Assembly (NCBI RefSeq): GCF_014645815.1
Contig: NZ_BMML01000003.1
Span: 248,001 to 312,000, forward strand
From: Streptomyces fuscichromogenes
Lineage (GTDB): Bacteria > Actinomycetota > Actinomycetes > Streptomycetales > Streptomycetaceae
Direction of reading: 5' to 3'
DNA: 64,000 bases
Numbering within the stretch: position 1 is the stretch's first letter; every line of letters starts with the position of its first letter. Below the pieces are notes generated by a model. The model worked only from the letters and a program-made list of their open reading frames with translations, made no database searches and was not told the origin of the DNA. Of this stretch, positions 33,839 through 41,757 are shown piece after piece. The translations under genes and the position numbers were made by a program.

Positions 33839-34557
33839 TCAGGGTTCGAGGACGGTCCGCACTCCGGTGCCGGACCTGAGGTCGCCGAGCGCCTGGGCAG
33901 CCTCGCTCAACGGGGGTGTCCGGCCGACCAGTTCGTCCAGCGGAAGGCGGCCGGAGAGGTACAGGCGGGCCGGGCTCGGGGATGTCGATCTCGCCCACGC
34001 CGGACCCGTAGTCGCAGCCCAGGACGCGCGTGCCCCGGGTCGGCCAGGTCTCGATCACCCTCGGGCTGCCGGTGGCCTCGAACGCGTGGGCCACGCCCGC
34101 CGAGTTGCTTCCGGCATCAGGCCTCGACGTCGTCACGGGCACCGTCGAGGGTGTGGGTGGCGCCGAAGCGGCGGGCCACGGCGAGGCGTTCGGGGGAGAG
34201 GTCCACCGCGACGATCGGATCGGCACCGACCAGCCGCAGGCCCGTCACCACGCCGGGACCGACCCCGCCGGTGCCGGTCCCGGCGTTCAGGAAGTGCTCG
34301 GCCGGGCCGACCCCGAGCAGGTCGGTCCCCGAGGCCACGGCGGCGGGCGGCTGCCCGGGGAAGGTGACGGCCGCGGCCCGGGCCCGTGCGGGGGCAGCGA
34401 GGGCGAAGCCCAGGTCGGCGTCGGCGTGGACACCGGCCACCGGCGAGCCGGTCGCGGGTCCGATCGCGAAGACGGCCCACGCCGGCCGGGTCCGGCTCGG
34501 CTGCTGCCGGTAGCCGTACTCGGCGAGCTCACCGGTATCGGTGAGGGAGTCGTTCAC
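33839..34557 (-). pseudogene. Zinc-dependent alcohol dehydrogenase pseudogene
   Basis: Pieces of one medium-chain dehydrogenase lie in different frames. Starting near 34557, MNDSLTDTGELAEYGYRQQP leads, with clear loss of the catalytic-domain sequence, to GVGPGVVTGLRLVGADPIVAVD and RRFGATHTLDGA, then a stop at 34117. A second frame holds AFEATGSPRVIE and RGTRVLGCDYGSGVGEIDIP. A third frame, after a break near 33970, gives LYLSGRLPLDELVGRTPPL and ends RTVLEP with a stop at 33839. At least two frameshifts plus an N-terminal deletion make it non-functional. Confidence 0.75.
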
Positions 34558-34688
34558 GTGGGTCTCCTGACGGTGCTGCGCCGGTGGCCCGGCCCGCCGC
34601 GACCGCCGAGCCGGACGTACGTCGGCCGCTGTGTCGCTACGTCGCTGCACCGTGGTGAGCGGTGCGGTGGTTTCCGGCCGACCGCCAT

Positions 34689-34732
34689 TATTGGGCGGGC
34701 GACCAATTGCTTTATTGGTCGCCCACTCAATA
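34689..34732. promoter_or_regulatory. 44-bp extended palindrome upstream of a TetR gene
   Basis: GGGCGACCAAT (34697-34707) and ATTGGTCGCCC (34714-34724) are exact reverse complements around TGCTTT. Symmetry resumes at the outer ends with TATTG (34689-34693) and CAATA (34728-34732), with only two unpaired positions per arm between. It lies just 11 bp before the TetR start at 34744 and is probably its operator, shared with the decayed divergent alcohol dehydrogenase gene. Confidence 0.7.
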
Positions 34733-34743
34733 GCATTCGTCGT

Positions 34744-35367
34744 ATGACGTCAAGAGCTCCCGGCAGGCGCGTCCGCAAGGCACCCGCCGAACGCCGCAGC
34801 GAGATCGTCGCCACGGCGGCGCGGATCGGGCTCACCGAGGGCCTAGAGTGCGTCACCCTGCGCAGGGTCGCCGACGAGCTGGGTGTCCAGCCCGGACTCG
34901 TGGGCCACTACTTCCCGGCCGCGGACGAGCTGGTCGCCGAGGCGTTCACCCATGCCACGATGAGGGAACTCGACGGCCTGCTGCCGCCGGACTCGGACGG
35001 CCCCCTGCACACCTTCCGGAGGTTCTTCGGCCTCACGTCCAGCGCCGAGTTCGATGACGTCAGCAAGCTCTGGCTCAACGCCCGGCACCTGTCGCGCTAC
35101 CGTCCGGTGCTGCGCGAGCACGTCATGAAGCAGGAACTGCTGTGGTGCCGGCGCCTGGAGGAGCTCATAGCCGCCGGAACGGCGACCGGGGTCTTCGCCT
35201 GCGCGGATCCCTGGGGCGCCGCCATCCGGGTCCTCGTCGCGATCGACGGCGCCAGCGCCTACGTCAACACCAGCGCGGACCGTCGCGGGACGCCTGCGGC
35301 GGACATGCCGCGCACCGTGGCCGAGTCCGAACTAGGTCTGCGACGGGGCACGTTGCTCGCCTCGTGA
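34744..35367 (+). CDS. TetR-family regulator
   Basis: The 207-residue product from the ATG at 34744 has the helix-turn-helix EIVATAARIGLTEGLECVTLRRVADELGVQPGLVGHYFPAADELV in outline. The C-terminal domain, with LWLNARHLSRYRPVLREHVMKQELLW, resembles the BetI-like TetR_C_6 group. The frame is open far upstream, but the family start and the operator position fix the start. It is divergent from the alcohol dehydrogenase pseudogene and the aldehyde dehydrogenase, which were presumably its targets. Confidence 0.87.
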   Translation: MTSRAPGRRVRKAPAERRSEIVATAARIGLTEGLECVTLRRVADELGVQPGLVGHYFPAADELVAEAFTHATMRELDGLLPPDSDGPLHTFRRFFGLTSSAEFDDVSKLWLNARHLSRYRPVLREHVMKQELLWCRRLEELIAAGTATGVFACADPWGAAIRVLVAIDGASAYVNTSADRRGTPAADMPRTVAESELGLRRGTLLAS

Positions 35368-35721
35368 GCACGCCCGAGGCGCGGCTGGCCGCCCGAGCGC
35401 GCTGAGCGCCACGCCCGTCGGCCGGCGCTCGTGCCACGCCGCCGTCCGGGTGCCCGGGGCCGGGACAAGGGCCGGTGCGCCGCGTTCACCGGAGGGCGGG
35501 GACGGGCCGCGCGGACGTGTCGCCGCCTGAGCGGCGCCGTACTCGGCCGGTCGCCCGTGCCGCAGGGACCTTGGTACCCCTTGGGCCGCAGCCGGAAGCG
35601 GCTGCCCAGCTCTGCCCGCTGCCCTGCACATGCCATCCGACGCTTCGCTCGCCGACCGGCAGCCGGACACCCTGCCCCGCATCCGGCCGCCTTGTTCGCG
35701 GGCGGCCGGACGCGGGGCTGA
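35368..35721. other. 354-bp convergent gap without a gene
   Basis: No reading frame here has a ribosome-binding site or recognisable motif on either strand. The only structure is the strong hairpin at its right end, listed separately. Confidence 0.45.
35682..35710 (-). terminator. Hairpin terminator of the MFS gene
   Basis: TCCGGCCGCC (35682-35691) and GGCGGCCGGA (35701-35710) form a perfect 10-bp stem with a nine-base loop. It starts 11 bp after the MFS stop codon (minus strand) in the convergent gap. There is no T-tract, as is usual for actinomycete terminators. Confidence 0.6.
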
Positions 35722-37428
35722 TCACTCCTCGGCGGCGGCGAGAAGGGCCATCTCCCGACTGACCGCGACCTGGTGCGCCTCGGCGTCCAGACGCGCCTTC
35801 TTCGGGCTCCAGCGACCCGCCATCACGAACACGAACGGCAGGAACAGCACCTGGCCGCCGACGCAGATCCACCACCAGTCCCGCCATTCGCCGGGCCCGT
35901 CCTTCGACGCCTTCTGGACCTTGGCGCCGTACTCGTCGAGCACCTTCAGCTGCGGTGCCGCCTTCTGTACGACGGCGAGGTCCGCCGCGCCGACCTCCCG
36001 GACCGCACGGGCGCTCAACGCGGGCGGCACGGTGGCCGGGGTGTACTTGTTCAGCTCGGCGAAGAGCTCCGGGTGCGCGTTGACGATGGCCAGCGCCGGC
36101 GCCGCCTGCGCCGAGGCGACCCTGACCTCGGCGCCGTGCTCCACGAGCGGGGTCACGGAGGTGACCAGCACGGGGATGAAGGCCGCGGAGACGGCGACCA
36201 CGATGCGCACCGTCCAGCCCCACACGGCCAGGCCCGCCGCGGTGGCCGCCGGGTTGTGCTTCTCCACCGTCTCGGTGAAACTCGCCATCCAGGGCGCGTA
36301 GGCGATGCCGCTGAAGACGCCGATGCCGACGAACAGCCAGGCGAAGGTGTAGTAGTCGGTCGTCAGGTGGGTGGCGCGGGTGGCGAAGACCGCGGTCACC
36401 ACGATGGAGCCGACCGCGCCGACGATCATGAAGGGCTTGCGCACCTTCAGCCGGTCCGAGAGCAGGCCGACCAGGACCAGGGCGATGGCGTTGGCCGCCC
36501 AGTACCAGTTGGCCAGCGCGTTGGTGCGCTGCTCGCTGTAGCCGAAGACGGTCGCGAAGTAGACGACGAAGTTGCCGACCGCCGCGTAGTACAGCAGCAG
36601 GAACACGGCGATGGCGAAGGCCGAGCCCAGCACGTCCAGGCGCATCATCTGCCGCCACTCGCCGCGGCGTACCGCCTCGGTGTCCAGCCCCTTGGCGCGT
36701 GCCTCGACCAGTGCCCGGTCCCGCAGCGTCACCATGATCTGGTCGCGCAGCGCCGGGGACAGCTCGCGCAGCGCGAAGATCGCGACGACGAAGACGACGG
36801 CCCCGGCGATCGCCGAATAGCGCAACTCGTCCTGCCAGGAAGCGCTGTCGAGGGTGTTGCTGGTGACGGTGGTGACCACCAGGGAGCCGATGACCGGACC
36901 CATCGTCCAGTACCCCATCGCGGTGGCCCGGCCGAGCTGCGGGGAGAAGTCCCTGATCAGCGCGGGGGTGGCGACCAGGACGATGCCTTCGATGAAGCTG
37001 ACGAGTGCGAAGAGCACCAGATAGGAGGTCTTGTTCGCCGCGTTCGGCAGGCCGAAGAAGACCAGCAGCGCCGCGATCAGCAGTCCGTAGACCACCAGAT
37101 TCGCCCGGCCCCAGCGGTCCGCCAGACCGGCCACGAGCGAGGCGAAGGCCCCGACCGCGTTGCCGATCACCGAGACCCAGATGAAGTAGCGGTACGTCAT
37201 GCCGAAGTGCGTGATGATCGACGTCGCCACCGCGTACTGGATGTACAGCATGTAGTACAGGACGACAGTGGTGACGACCACGATCGAGAGATACACCATC
37301 CGGCGACCGGTGGGCGGGTAGTCCGCCAGCTCGCGGCGGTACAGCCAGGCCAGCGGGGTGCGGGCGTCCGCGGCGGGCACATCGGGCGCGGGTCTGTCGG
37401 CGTCGAACGGCGTCGTGTCGGCGGACAT
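35722..37428 (-). CDS. Large MFS-type transporter
   Basis: The 568-residue protein has about twelve membrane helices. GLADRWGRANLVVYG is the loop 2-3 MFS motif, and GLLSDRLKVRKPFMIVG is its counterpart in the second half. A large soluble insertion (about residues 425-510, with KYTPATVPPALSARAV) precedes the last helix, explaining the unusual length. GGAGGAG precedes the ATG. The long loop before helix 12 is seen in a group of actinobacterial MFS proteins of unknown substrate. A perfect 18-bp palindrome lies upstream, so a TetR-type repressor encoded elsewhere probably controls it. Confidence 0.88.
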   Translation of the reverse strand: MSADTTPFDADRPAPDVPAADARTPLAWLYRRELADYPPTGRRMVYLSIVVVTTVVLYYMLYIQYAVATSIITHFGMTYRYFIWVSVIGNAVGAFASLVAGLADRWGRANLVVYGLLIAALLVFFGLPNAANKTSYLVLFALVSFIEGIVLVATPALIRDFSPQLGRATAMGYWTMGPVIGSLVVTTVTSNTLDSASWQDELRYSAIAGAVVFVVAIFALRELSPALRDQIMVTLRDRALVEARAKGLDTEAVRRGEWRQMMRLDVLGSAFAIAVFLLLYYAAVGNFVVYFATVFGYSEQRTNALANWYWAANAIALVLVGLLSDRLKVRKPFMIVGAVGSIVVTAVFATRATHLTTDYYTFAWLFVGIGVFSGIAYAPWMASFTETVEKHNPAATAAGLAVWGWTVRIVVAVSAAFIPVLVTSVTPLVEHGAEVRVASAQAAPALAIVNAHPELFAELNKYTPATVPPALSARAVREVGAADLAVVQKAAPQLKVLDEYGAKVQKASKDGPGEWRDWWWICVGGQVLFLPFVFVMAGRWSPKKARLDAEAHQVAVSREMALLAAAEE

Positions 37429-37521
37429 ACGGCTCCTCCCAGGAGACCCGGAGACCAGGTGCTCGCGTCGGCGCGACCAGGGTGCGCGGCGGCCCGGCTC
37501 CGAGAGCGTGGCCAGAGGCTA

Positions 37522-37539
37522 GTACCGACTAGTCGGTAC
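37522..37539. promoter_or_regulatory. Perfect 18-bp palindrome upstream of the MFS gene
   Basis: GTACCGACTAGTCGGTAC is perfectly symmetric and sits about 95 bp upstream of the MFS start. The ACCGACTAGTCGGT core is a classic TetR-family operator shape. No TetR gene lies next to it, so the cognate repressor is elsewhere. Confidence 0.7.
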
Positions 37540-37658
37540 GCCTAGAGGGCTGCACGAGTCCATTCACGCCGCCGGGTGAGCATCGGCCGTTCCCCTCGGC
37601 CTCGCCGCCCGGCGACCCCGGGACTCGGCTCCTCGCCCGGCGTGACCTCGGAACAGCG

Positions 37659-38039
37659 TCAGTCGGCCGGGATCGGCTGGGTGAGGTTCACCGGGTTGCC
37701 GTCGGGGTCCTGGATGTGGGCGACGCGCTGTCCCCACGGCATGTCGTTGGGGCCGCCGCGCACCGAGCCGCCCAGCGCCGCCACCCGGCCGAGCGTCTCG
37801 TCGACGTCGTCGACCTCGATGCTGAGCAGGATCCGCGCACCCGCACCGGCCGCCGCCCCGGCCCCCAGGTTCTCCCTGGCCACCAGCCCGAGGTCGGTGT
37901 CGCCGATGCGCAGGCCGAGATAGAAGGCCGGGCCTTCCGCCGGCACCCGGAAGATCTTCTCAGCGCCGAACAATTTCGTGTAGAAGCCGAGCAGGACGTC
38001 CTGGTCGGCAGTCACGATCACTGGCTGGATGGTCGACAT
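37659..38039 (-). CDS. VOC-family (glyoxalase/dioxygenase-fold) protein
   Basis: The 126-residue protein begins MSTIQPVIVTADQDVLLGFYTKLFGAEKIFR and ends VAHIQDPDGNPVNLTQPIP, the two beta-alpha-beta halves of a vicinal-oxygen-chelate fold. AGGAG lies five bases before the ATG. Enzymes of this fold include glyoxalase I, antibiotic-binding proteins and dioxygenases; the small size fits a resistance or glyoxalase-like protein, but the chemistry is not readable. An inverted repeat lies immediately upstream. Confidence 0.85.
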   Translation of the reverse strand: MSTIQPVIVTADQDVLLGFYTKLFGAEKIFRVPAEGPAFYLGLRIGDTDLGLVARENLGAGAAAGAGARILLSIEVDDVDETLGRVAALGGSVRGGPNDMPWGQRVAHIQDPDGNPVNLTQPIPAD

Positions 38040-38053
38040 GGCACTCCTGTCGA

Positions 38054-38082
38054 GAACGGTCGTGTCGCTGGACAGACCGTTC
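38054..38082. promoter_or_regulatory. Inverted repeat GAACGGTC/GACCGTTC upstream of the VOC gene
   Basis: GAACGGTC (38054-38061) and its reverse complement GACCGTTC (38075-38082) are separated by 13 bp and begin 15 bp upstream of the VOC start. It could be an operator; a third similar half-site (GGACGGTGAAC) follows at once. Confidence 0.4.
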
Positions 38083-38275
38083 GAGGACGGTGAACTCATC
38101 GCGGGCGCCGGACCCGCAGCGGGGACACCCGCCTCGGCACCGGGCCCGGATACCGTGTGCGGCCCGCCGCAGTTCCTCGACCCCGTCGGCGGCGTCCCGC
38201 GAACGGCCGTCCGGGGACGACCCGTTGTCACGTCGGTCCGGGTTCGCCCAAGGAATGACGGCACCCTCGGTTCGG

Positions 38276-39730
38276 TCAGAGCAGTCGTCGGATGTCACCG
38301 CGTACCCGGTAGAAGCCGCCCGCCGCCGTGTGCAGGGAGTCCACGACATAGCGGGCCCCGGGCTCGCGTATCGCCCGTGGGAACTGGACGTTCAGCGACT
38401 GGTCGTAGCCGCCGGACACGACGTGCACCCGGACCCGGCCCGACTCCTGGACGCACTCCACGACGATCGCGCCGCTGGGCGCCTGCGCGACGGTTGCCAC
38501 CGCGCCCACGGCCGTGGCCGGTGCGTAGGCCGGCATCGCCGCCGCCAGCTTGACGTCCCGCGGCACCGGCACCGTGCCCTGCTGGGCCGCCGTGACGGCC
38601 GCCTCGCTCGCGTCCACGCAGACCAGCGAACCGTCGGTGGTCACCAGGTAGAGCCGCTCGTCGTGGTACTGCATCGACAGCGCCGAGCCGTCGCCCGTGC
38701 CCAGCTTCCACAGCCGGGTGCCGTCCTGGTCGAAGCAGTAGACGGACGAGGCCGCGTCACCGGCGAACACGAACCGCCCGCCGGGCGAGGTCGCGCACGA
38801 GTACACGGCGCTGTCGCAGGTGTACGTCGCCTCGATCGCGCCGGTCGCCTTGGACAGCCGCTGGACCGCCTTGTGGGCGGTGCCCGCGTACACCACATCG
38901 CCGTCCTGCCAGCCGAACAGCACCCCGCCCTTTGTCGGTGTGTGCCACAGCTCCCGGCCGCCGTCGGGGGCGTAGGCCGTGACGCCTCTGGTGTGGCCGT
39001 GGTAGACGGCCCGCTCGTCGGCGCGGACCATCCAGGCCTGCTCGCCCTGGCTGCGACGGGCCCACTGGTGCTCGTCCTCGTGGTCGATGACGGTGAGCCG
39101 GCCGTCGCGGTCGGAGACGTCCAGGACGCCCTCGTGGATGTCCAGCCAGAAGATGTCGACGTCCGCCGCGATGTCGTAGGCCACGAACGGCAGTTTGGAG
39201 GAGAGGTCGTACACCTTGCCGTCGTCGCAGCCCGCGTAGATCCAGAAGTCGTCGGCGACCAGGCACTTCACGCCGTCCGGCAGGCTGAAGCGGGCCAGTA
39301 CGCCGCCCTCGTGGTCCAGGGTGTACACATCGCCCGACTGGTTGCCGACCCAGCAGCGGTCGTCGTCGACATGGATGCCGAACGCGGCGGAGCCGGTACG
39401 AAAGCGCCAGAGCACGGGTGCGGCGGAGCGCGCGGTGGAGGGGGCCGAGGCGACCTGGCGCCGGGTCACCGAACGCGGCGCGCGTTGCCCCTGTACGGCG
39501 GGGGCGTATCCCTTGCGGACCTTCTCGCCGACCTTCTTCGCGGCCGCGGCCCGTGCCTTCTCCGCCGTCGCGAACGTCGTCGTCTGCGTCTGTCCTTCGG
39601 CGCCTATCCGGCCGTACCGCACCGTCACGACCAGGTCGGCGACGGTCACCTCGTAGAACTTGTGCGCGGCACCGTCCTCCTGGGACAGCTCCAGATACGT
39701 CGTCGACACCGCGGCGGAACCGATGGACAT
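38276..39730 (-). CDS. WGR-domain protein with a C-terminal beta-propeller
   Basis: The 484-residue protein starts with a WGR domain: YLELSQEDGAAHKFYEVTV then VTVRYGRIGAEGQTQTTTF, about residues 12-75. A basic linker (about 85-110) leads into PQQ/WD-like repeats such as CWVGNQSGDVYTLDHEGGVL, IYAGCDDGKVYDL and RFVFAGDAASSVYCFDQDGT, which make a propeller. WGR domains occur in PARPs and in bacterial proteins often linked to MolR-type or DNA-repair contexts; the combination with a propeller is known but uncharacterised. The frame is open further upstream, but the WGR domain and GGGAGG near 39747 favour the ATG at 39730. Confidence 0.82.
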   Translation of the reverse strand: MSIGSAAVSTTYLELSQEDGAAHKFYEVTVADLVVTVRYGRIGAEGQTQTTTFATAEKARAAAAKKVGEKVRKGYAPAVQGQRAPRSVTRRQVASAPSTARSAAPVLWRFRTGSAAFGIHVDDDRCWVGNQSGDVYTLDHEGGVLARFSLPDGVKCLVADDFWIYAGCDDGKVYDLSSKLPFVAYDIAADVDIFWLDIHEGVLDVSDRDGRLTVIDHEDEHQWARRSQGEQAWMVRADERAVYHGHTRGVTAYAPDGGRELWHTPTKGGVLFGWQDGDVVYAGTAHKAVQRLSKATGAIEATYTCDSAVYSCATSPGGRFVFAGDAASSVYCFDQDGTRLWKLGTGDGSALSMQYHDERLYLVTTDGSLVCVDASEAAVTAAQQGTVPVPRDVKLAAAMPAYAPATAVGAVATVAQAPSGAIVVECVQESGRVRVHVVSGGYDQSLNVQFPRAIREPGARYVVDSLHTAAGGFYRVRGDIRRLL

Positions 39731-39855
39731 GGCTGACCGAACCCCTCCCATGACGGATCCGCGGTATGTCCTGCGGACCCCAGTGATCAAACCGTAGACG
39801 GAGGCACTGACAACGGCCTTCGCGGACCGTCCGCCGGGCCCCGCACGGCCCGTAA

Positions 39856-39881
39856 CCGTGCGGCCGTGCGGCCGTGCGGCC
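39856..39881. repeat. 8-bp tandem repeat CCGTGCGG, three copies
   Basis: CCGTGCGG is repeated three times head to tail, followed by CC, in the divergent gap between the WGR and DoxX-like genes. It is likely a slippage product with no assigned function. Confidence 0.6.
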
Positions 39882-39899
39882 GACCGAGCACGCACCCCG

Positions 39900-39924
39900 A
39901 ACGGCCCTCGCGGACAGGGCCGTT
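39900..39924. promoter_or_regulatory. Perfect inverted repeat AACGGCCCT/AGGGCCGTT
   Basis: AACGGCCCT (39900-39908) and AGGGCCGTT (39916-39924) are exact reverse complements with a 7-bp spacer. It lies 115-140 bp upstream of the DoxX-like start in a divergent region, so an operator is more likely than a terminator. The right arm continues into GGGCCGTTCAGTCCC, related to the boxes at 40729 and 42997. Confidence 0.5.
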
Positions 39925-40038
39925 CAGTCCCGTCGACACCGACCTTCGGCATCCGGCGGCCAACGCCCCGCAAGACGAGAGTGAGGGGCGTCAGGAACCG
40001 AACGCACAGCCCCGCTTCCTTCCGAAGGGACCACCGTC

Positions 40039-40674
40039 ATGGCCGTGCACGAGCACCCCCGCCGGAACTCCGGTTTCCACCTGCCGTCCGTCCGCAGGAA
40101 CCGGACCGCCGCCGCGTCCGAGGCCACCGCGTCGGCGGCGGCGGAGACTGACACTCACACCGCGCGCGCCTGCACGCTCGCCTCGCTGAGGCTGCTCACC
40201 GGGTTCGTCTTCCTGTGGGCGTTCCTCGACAAGACCTTCGGCTTCGGCTACGCCACCCCGCCCGGCAAGGGCTGGATCGACGGCGGCTCGCCGGCCAAGG
40301 GCTTCCTCGGCTCCGTCGCGGCCGGCCCGATGCGGTCCACCTTCCACTCCTGGGCCGGGGACACCTGGGCGGACTGGCTGTTCATGCTCGGCCTGCTCGG
40401 CGTCGGCGTGGCCCTGACCGCGGGCGTCGCGTTGCGCCTGGCCGCCGTCGCCGGCACCGCCATGATGGCGCTGATGTGGCTGGCCGAGTGGCCGCCCGCC
40501 AAGCACCTCGCGGACGGCTCGGCGAGCATGTCCAGCAACCCCTTCGTCGACTATCACCTCATCTACGCCGTGGCCCTGATCGCCCTGGCCGCCTGCTCCG
40601 CGGGCGACGCCCTCGGTCTCGGGCACCTGTGGGCGAAGCTCCCGCTGGTCCGTCGCAGCCGCTGGCTGCGGTGA
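40039..40674 (+). CDS. DoxX/TQO-like membrane protein
   Basis: The 211-residue protein has a polar N-terminal 45 residues and then four membrane helices: LASLRLLTGFVFLWAFLDKTFGFGYATPP, the DWLFMLGLLGVGVALTAGVALRLAAVAGTAMM pair in outline, and a last helix after FVDYHLIYAVALIALA. This is the DoxX/thiosulfate:quinone-oxidoreductase small-subunit-like architecture. GAAGGGA precedes the ATG. Its neighbours are universal stress proteins and an alcohol dehydrogenase, consistent with a respiratory or redox role under low oxygen, but that is inference. Confidence 0.78.
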   Translation: MAVHEHPRRNSGFHLPSVRRNRTAAASEATASAAAETDTHTARACTLASLRLLTGFVFLWAFLDKTFGFGYATPPGKGWIDGGSPAKGFLGSVAAGPMRSTFHSWAGDTWADWLFMLGLLGVGVALTAGVALRLAAVAGTAMMALMWLAEWPPAKHLADGSASMSSNPFVDYHLIYAVALIALAACSAGDALGLGHLWAKLPLVRRSRWLR

Positions 40675-40728
40675 TCGCGGTCGGCGTGGCCGGTCCTGTC
40701 CCGGGTCCGCCGCATCCCGCACCGGCCA

Positions 40729-40762
40729 GGGCCGACCGGCCCCCCGCAGGGACCTGCGGCCC
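40729..40762. promoter_or_regulatory. Tandem DevR/OsdR-like boxes
   Basis: GGGCCGACCGGCCC (40729-40742) and GGGACCTGCGGCCC (40749-40762) are two 14-mers of the GGGxC-(4)-GxCCC kind, starting 20 bp apart, 64-97 bp upstream of the universal stress protein start. The mycobacterial DosR/DevR box has the form GGGAC-(4)-GTCCC and is often in tandem. The match and the stress-gene context suggest control by a DevR-type response regulator. Confidence 0.55.
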
Positions 40763-40825
40763 CTGCCGGACAACCCGTCCCAGGACGACGCTCGTAACGG
40801 AATCCCCGTTCAGGAGGCAGAGATC

Positions 40826-41734
40826 ATGACCCGCACCGTCGCCGTCGGACTCGACGGCTCTCCCGAGAGCCGCGCCGCGGCCGAGTGGGCGGCCCGCGAG
40901 GCGGAGCTGCTGGAGCAGCCGCTGAAGCTGCTCCACGTCTGGGAGCCCGTGCCGACGCCCATGGCACAGGCGCCGCTGCTCGGCCCGGAGACCCAGCAGC
41001 ACTGGACCGAGCAGATTCCGCGCGAGGCGGCCGAGGGCTTGCGGCTGCGTCACCCCGGCCTCGACGTGAGCACCGAGCAGGTGTCCGGGCGGCCCGCGGA
41101 CGTCCTCGTGGGCGCGGCGAACGACGCCGAACTCCTCGTGCTCGGCTCCCGCGCCCTGGGCGGCATCGGCGGGTTCATGGTCGGTTCCGTCGGCCTGTCC
41201 GTCGTCGCCCACGCCGAACGGCCCGTCGTCCTGGTCCGTGCCGGTGAGCAGGCCGCCGACGAACACGAGGCGGACCCGGTCGGCATTCCGTCCGCGGCGA
41301 CGCCGTTCCGGCCCGTCGTCCTCGGCCTCGACATCACGAGCCCCGACGACGACCTGATCGCGTTCGCCTTCGCCGCGGCCGCCCGCCGGGGTACGTCCCT
41401 GCGGGTCGTGCACGGCTGGAACCCGCCCTACTACTGCGACACCTACGGTGTGACCACCGACCTGGGTCTCCGTGAGGAGCTGGCACGGCAGGAGAGCACC
41501 GCGCTGACCGAGGTCCTGCGCCCCTGGCGGGAGAAGTTCCCGGCCGTCGACGTCAGCGAGCAGTCCCCCTACGGCACGCCGGGTGCCCATCTCGTCGACG
41601 CCTCCAGCGAAGCGTGCCTCGTGGTCGTCGGCCGGCGTACCCGCCGCGGCCCGCTCGGCACCCGCATCGGCTCCGTCACCCACACCGTCCTGCACCACTC
41701 CACCGCCCCCGTCGCCGTCGTCCCGCACGACTGA
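40826..41734 (+). CDS. Universal stress protein, two Usp domains
   Basis: The 302-residue protein has two UspA domains. Each starts with a strand ending in Asp (VAVGLDGSPESRAAAEWA, and VVLGLDITSPDDDLIAFA) and ends with the ATP-binding G-(2)-G-(9)-G(S/T) loop (GSRALGGIGGFMVGSVGLSV and GRRTRRGPLGTRIGSVTHTV, each given separately). GGAGG is eight bases before the ATG. Double Usp proteins of this type are typical members of DevR/OsdR dormancy regulons in actinobacteria. It is followed by a truncated alcohol dehydrogenase and a second Usp gene. Confidence 0.92.
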   Translation: MTRTVAVGLDGSPESRAAAEWAAREAELLEQPLKLLHVWEPVPTPMAQAPLLGPETQQHWTEQIPREAAEGLRLRHPGLDVSTEQVSGRPADVLVGAANDAELLVLGSRALGGIGGFMVGSVGLSVVAHAERPVVLVRAGEQAADEHEADPVGIPSAATPFRPVVLGLDITSPDDDLIAFAFAAAARRGTSLRVVHGWNPPYYCDTYGVTTDLGLREELARQESTALTEVLRPWREKFPAVDVSEQSPYGTPGAHLVDASSEACLVVVGRRTRRGPLGTRIGSVTHTVLHHSTAPVAVVPHD

Positions 41735-41757
41735 CCCGCTTCGAAGGAGCACACATC

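Noticed and set aside
35773..37545. 590-codon plus-strand frame across the MFS gene
   Set aside because: His/Asp/Arg-rich antisense shadow; the minus-strand frame has twelve membrane helices and MFS motifs.
39900..39924. Inverted repeat as a terminator
   Set aside because: The flanking genes are divergent, so no transcript should end here; an operator is more likely.
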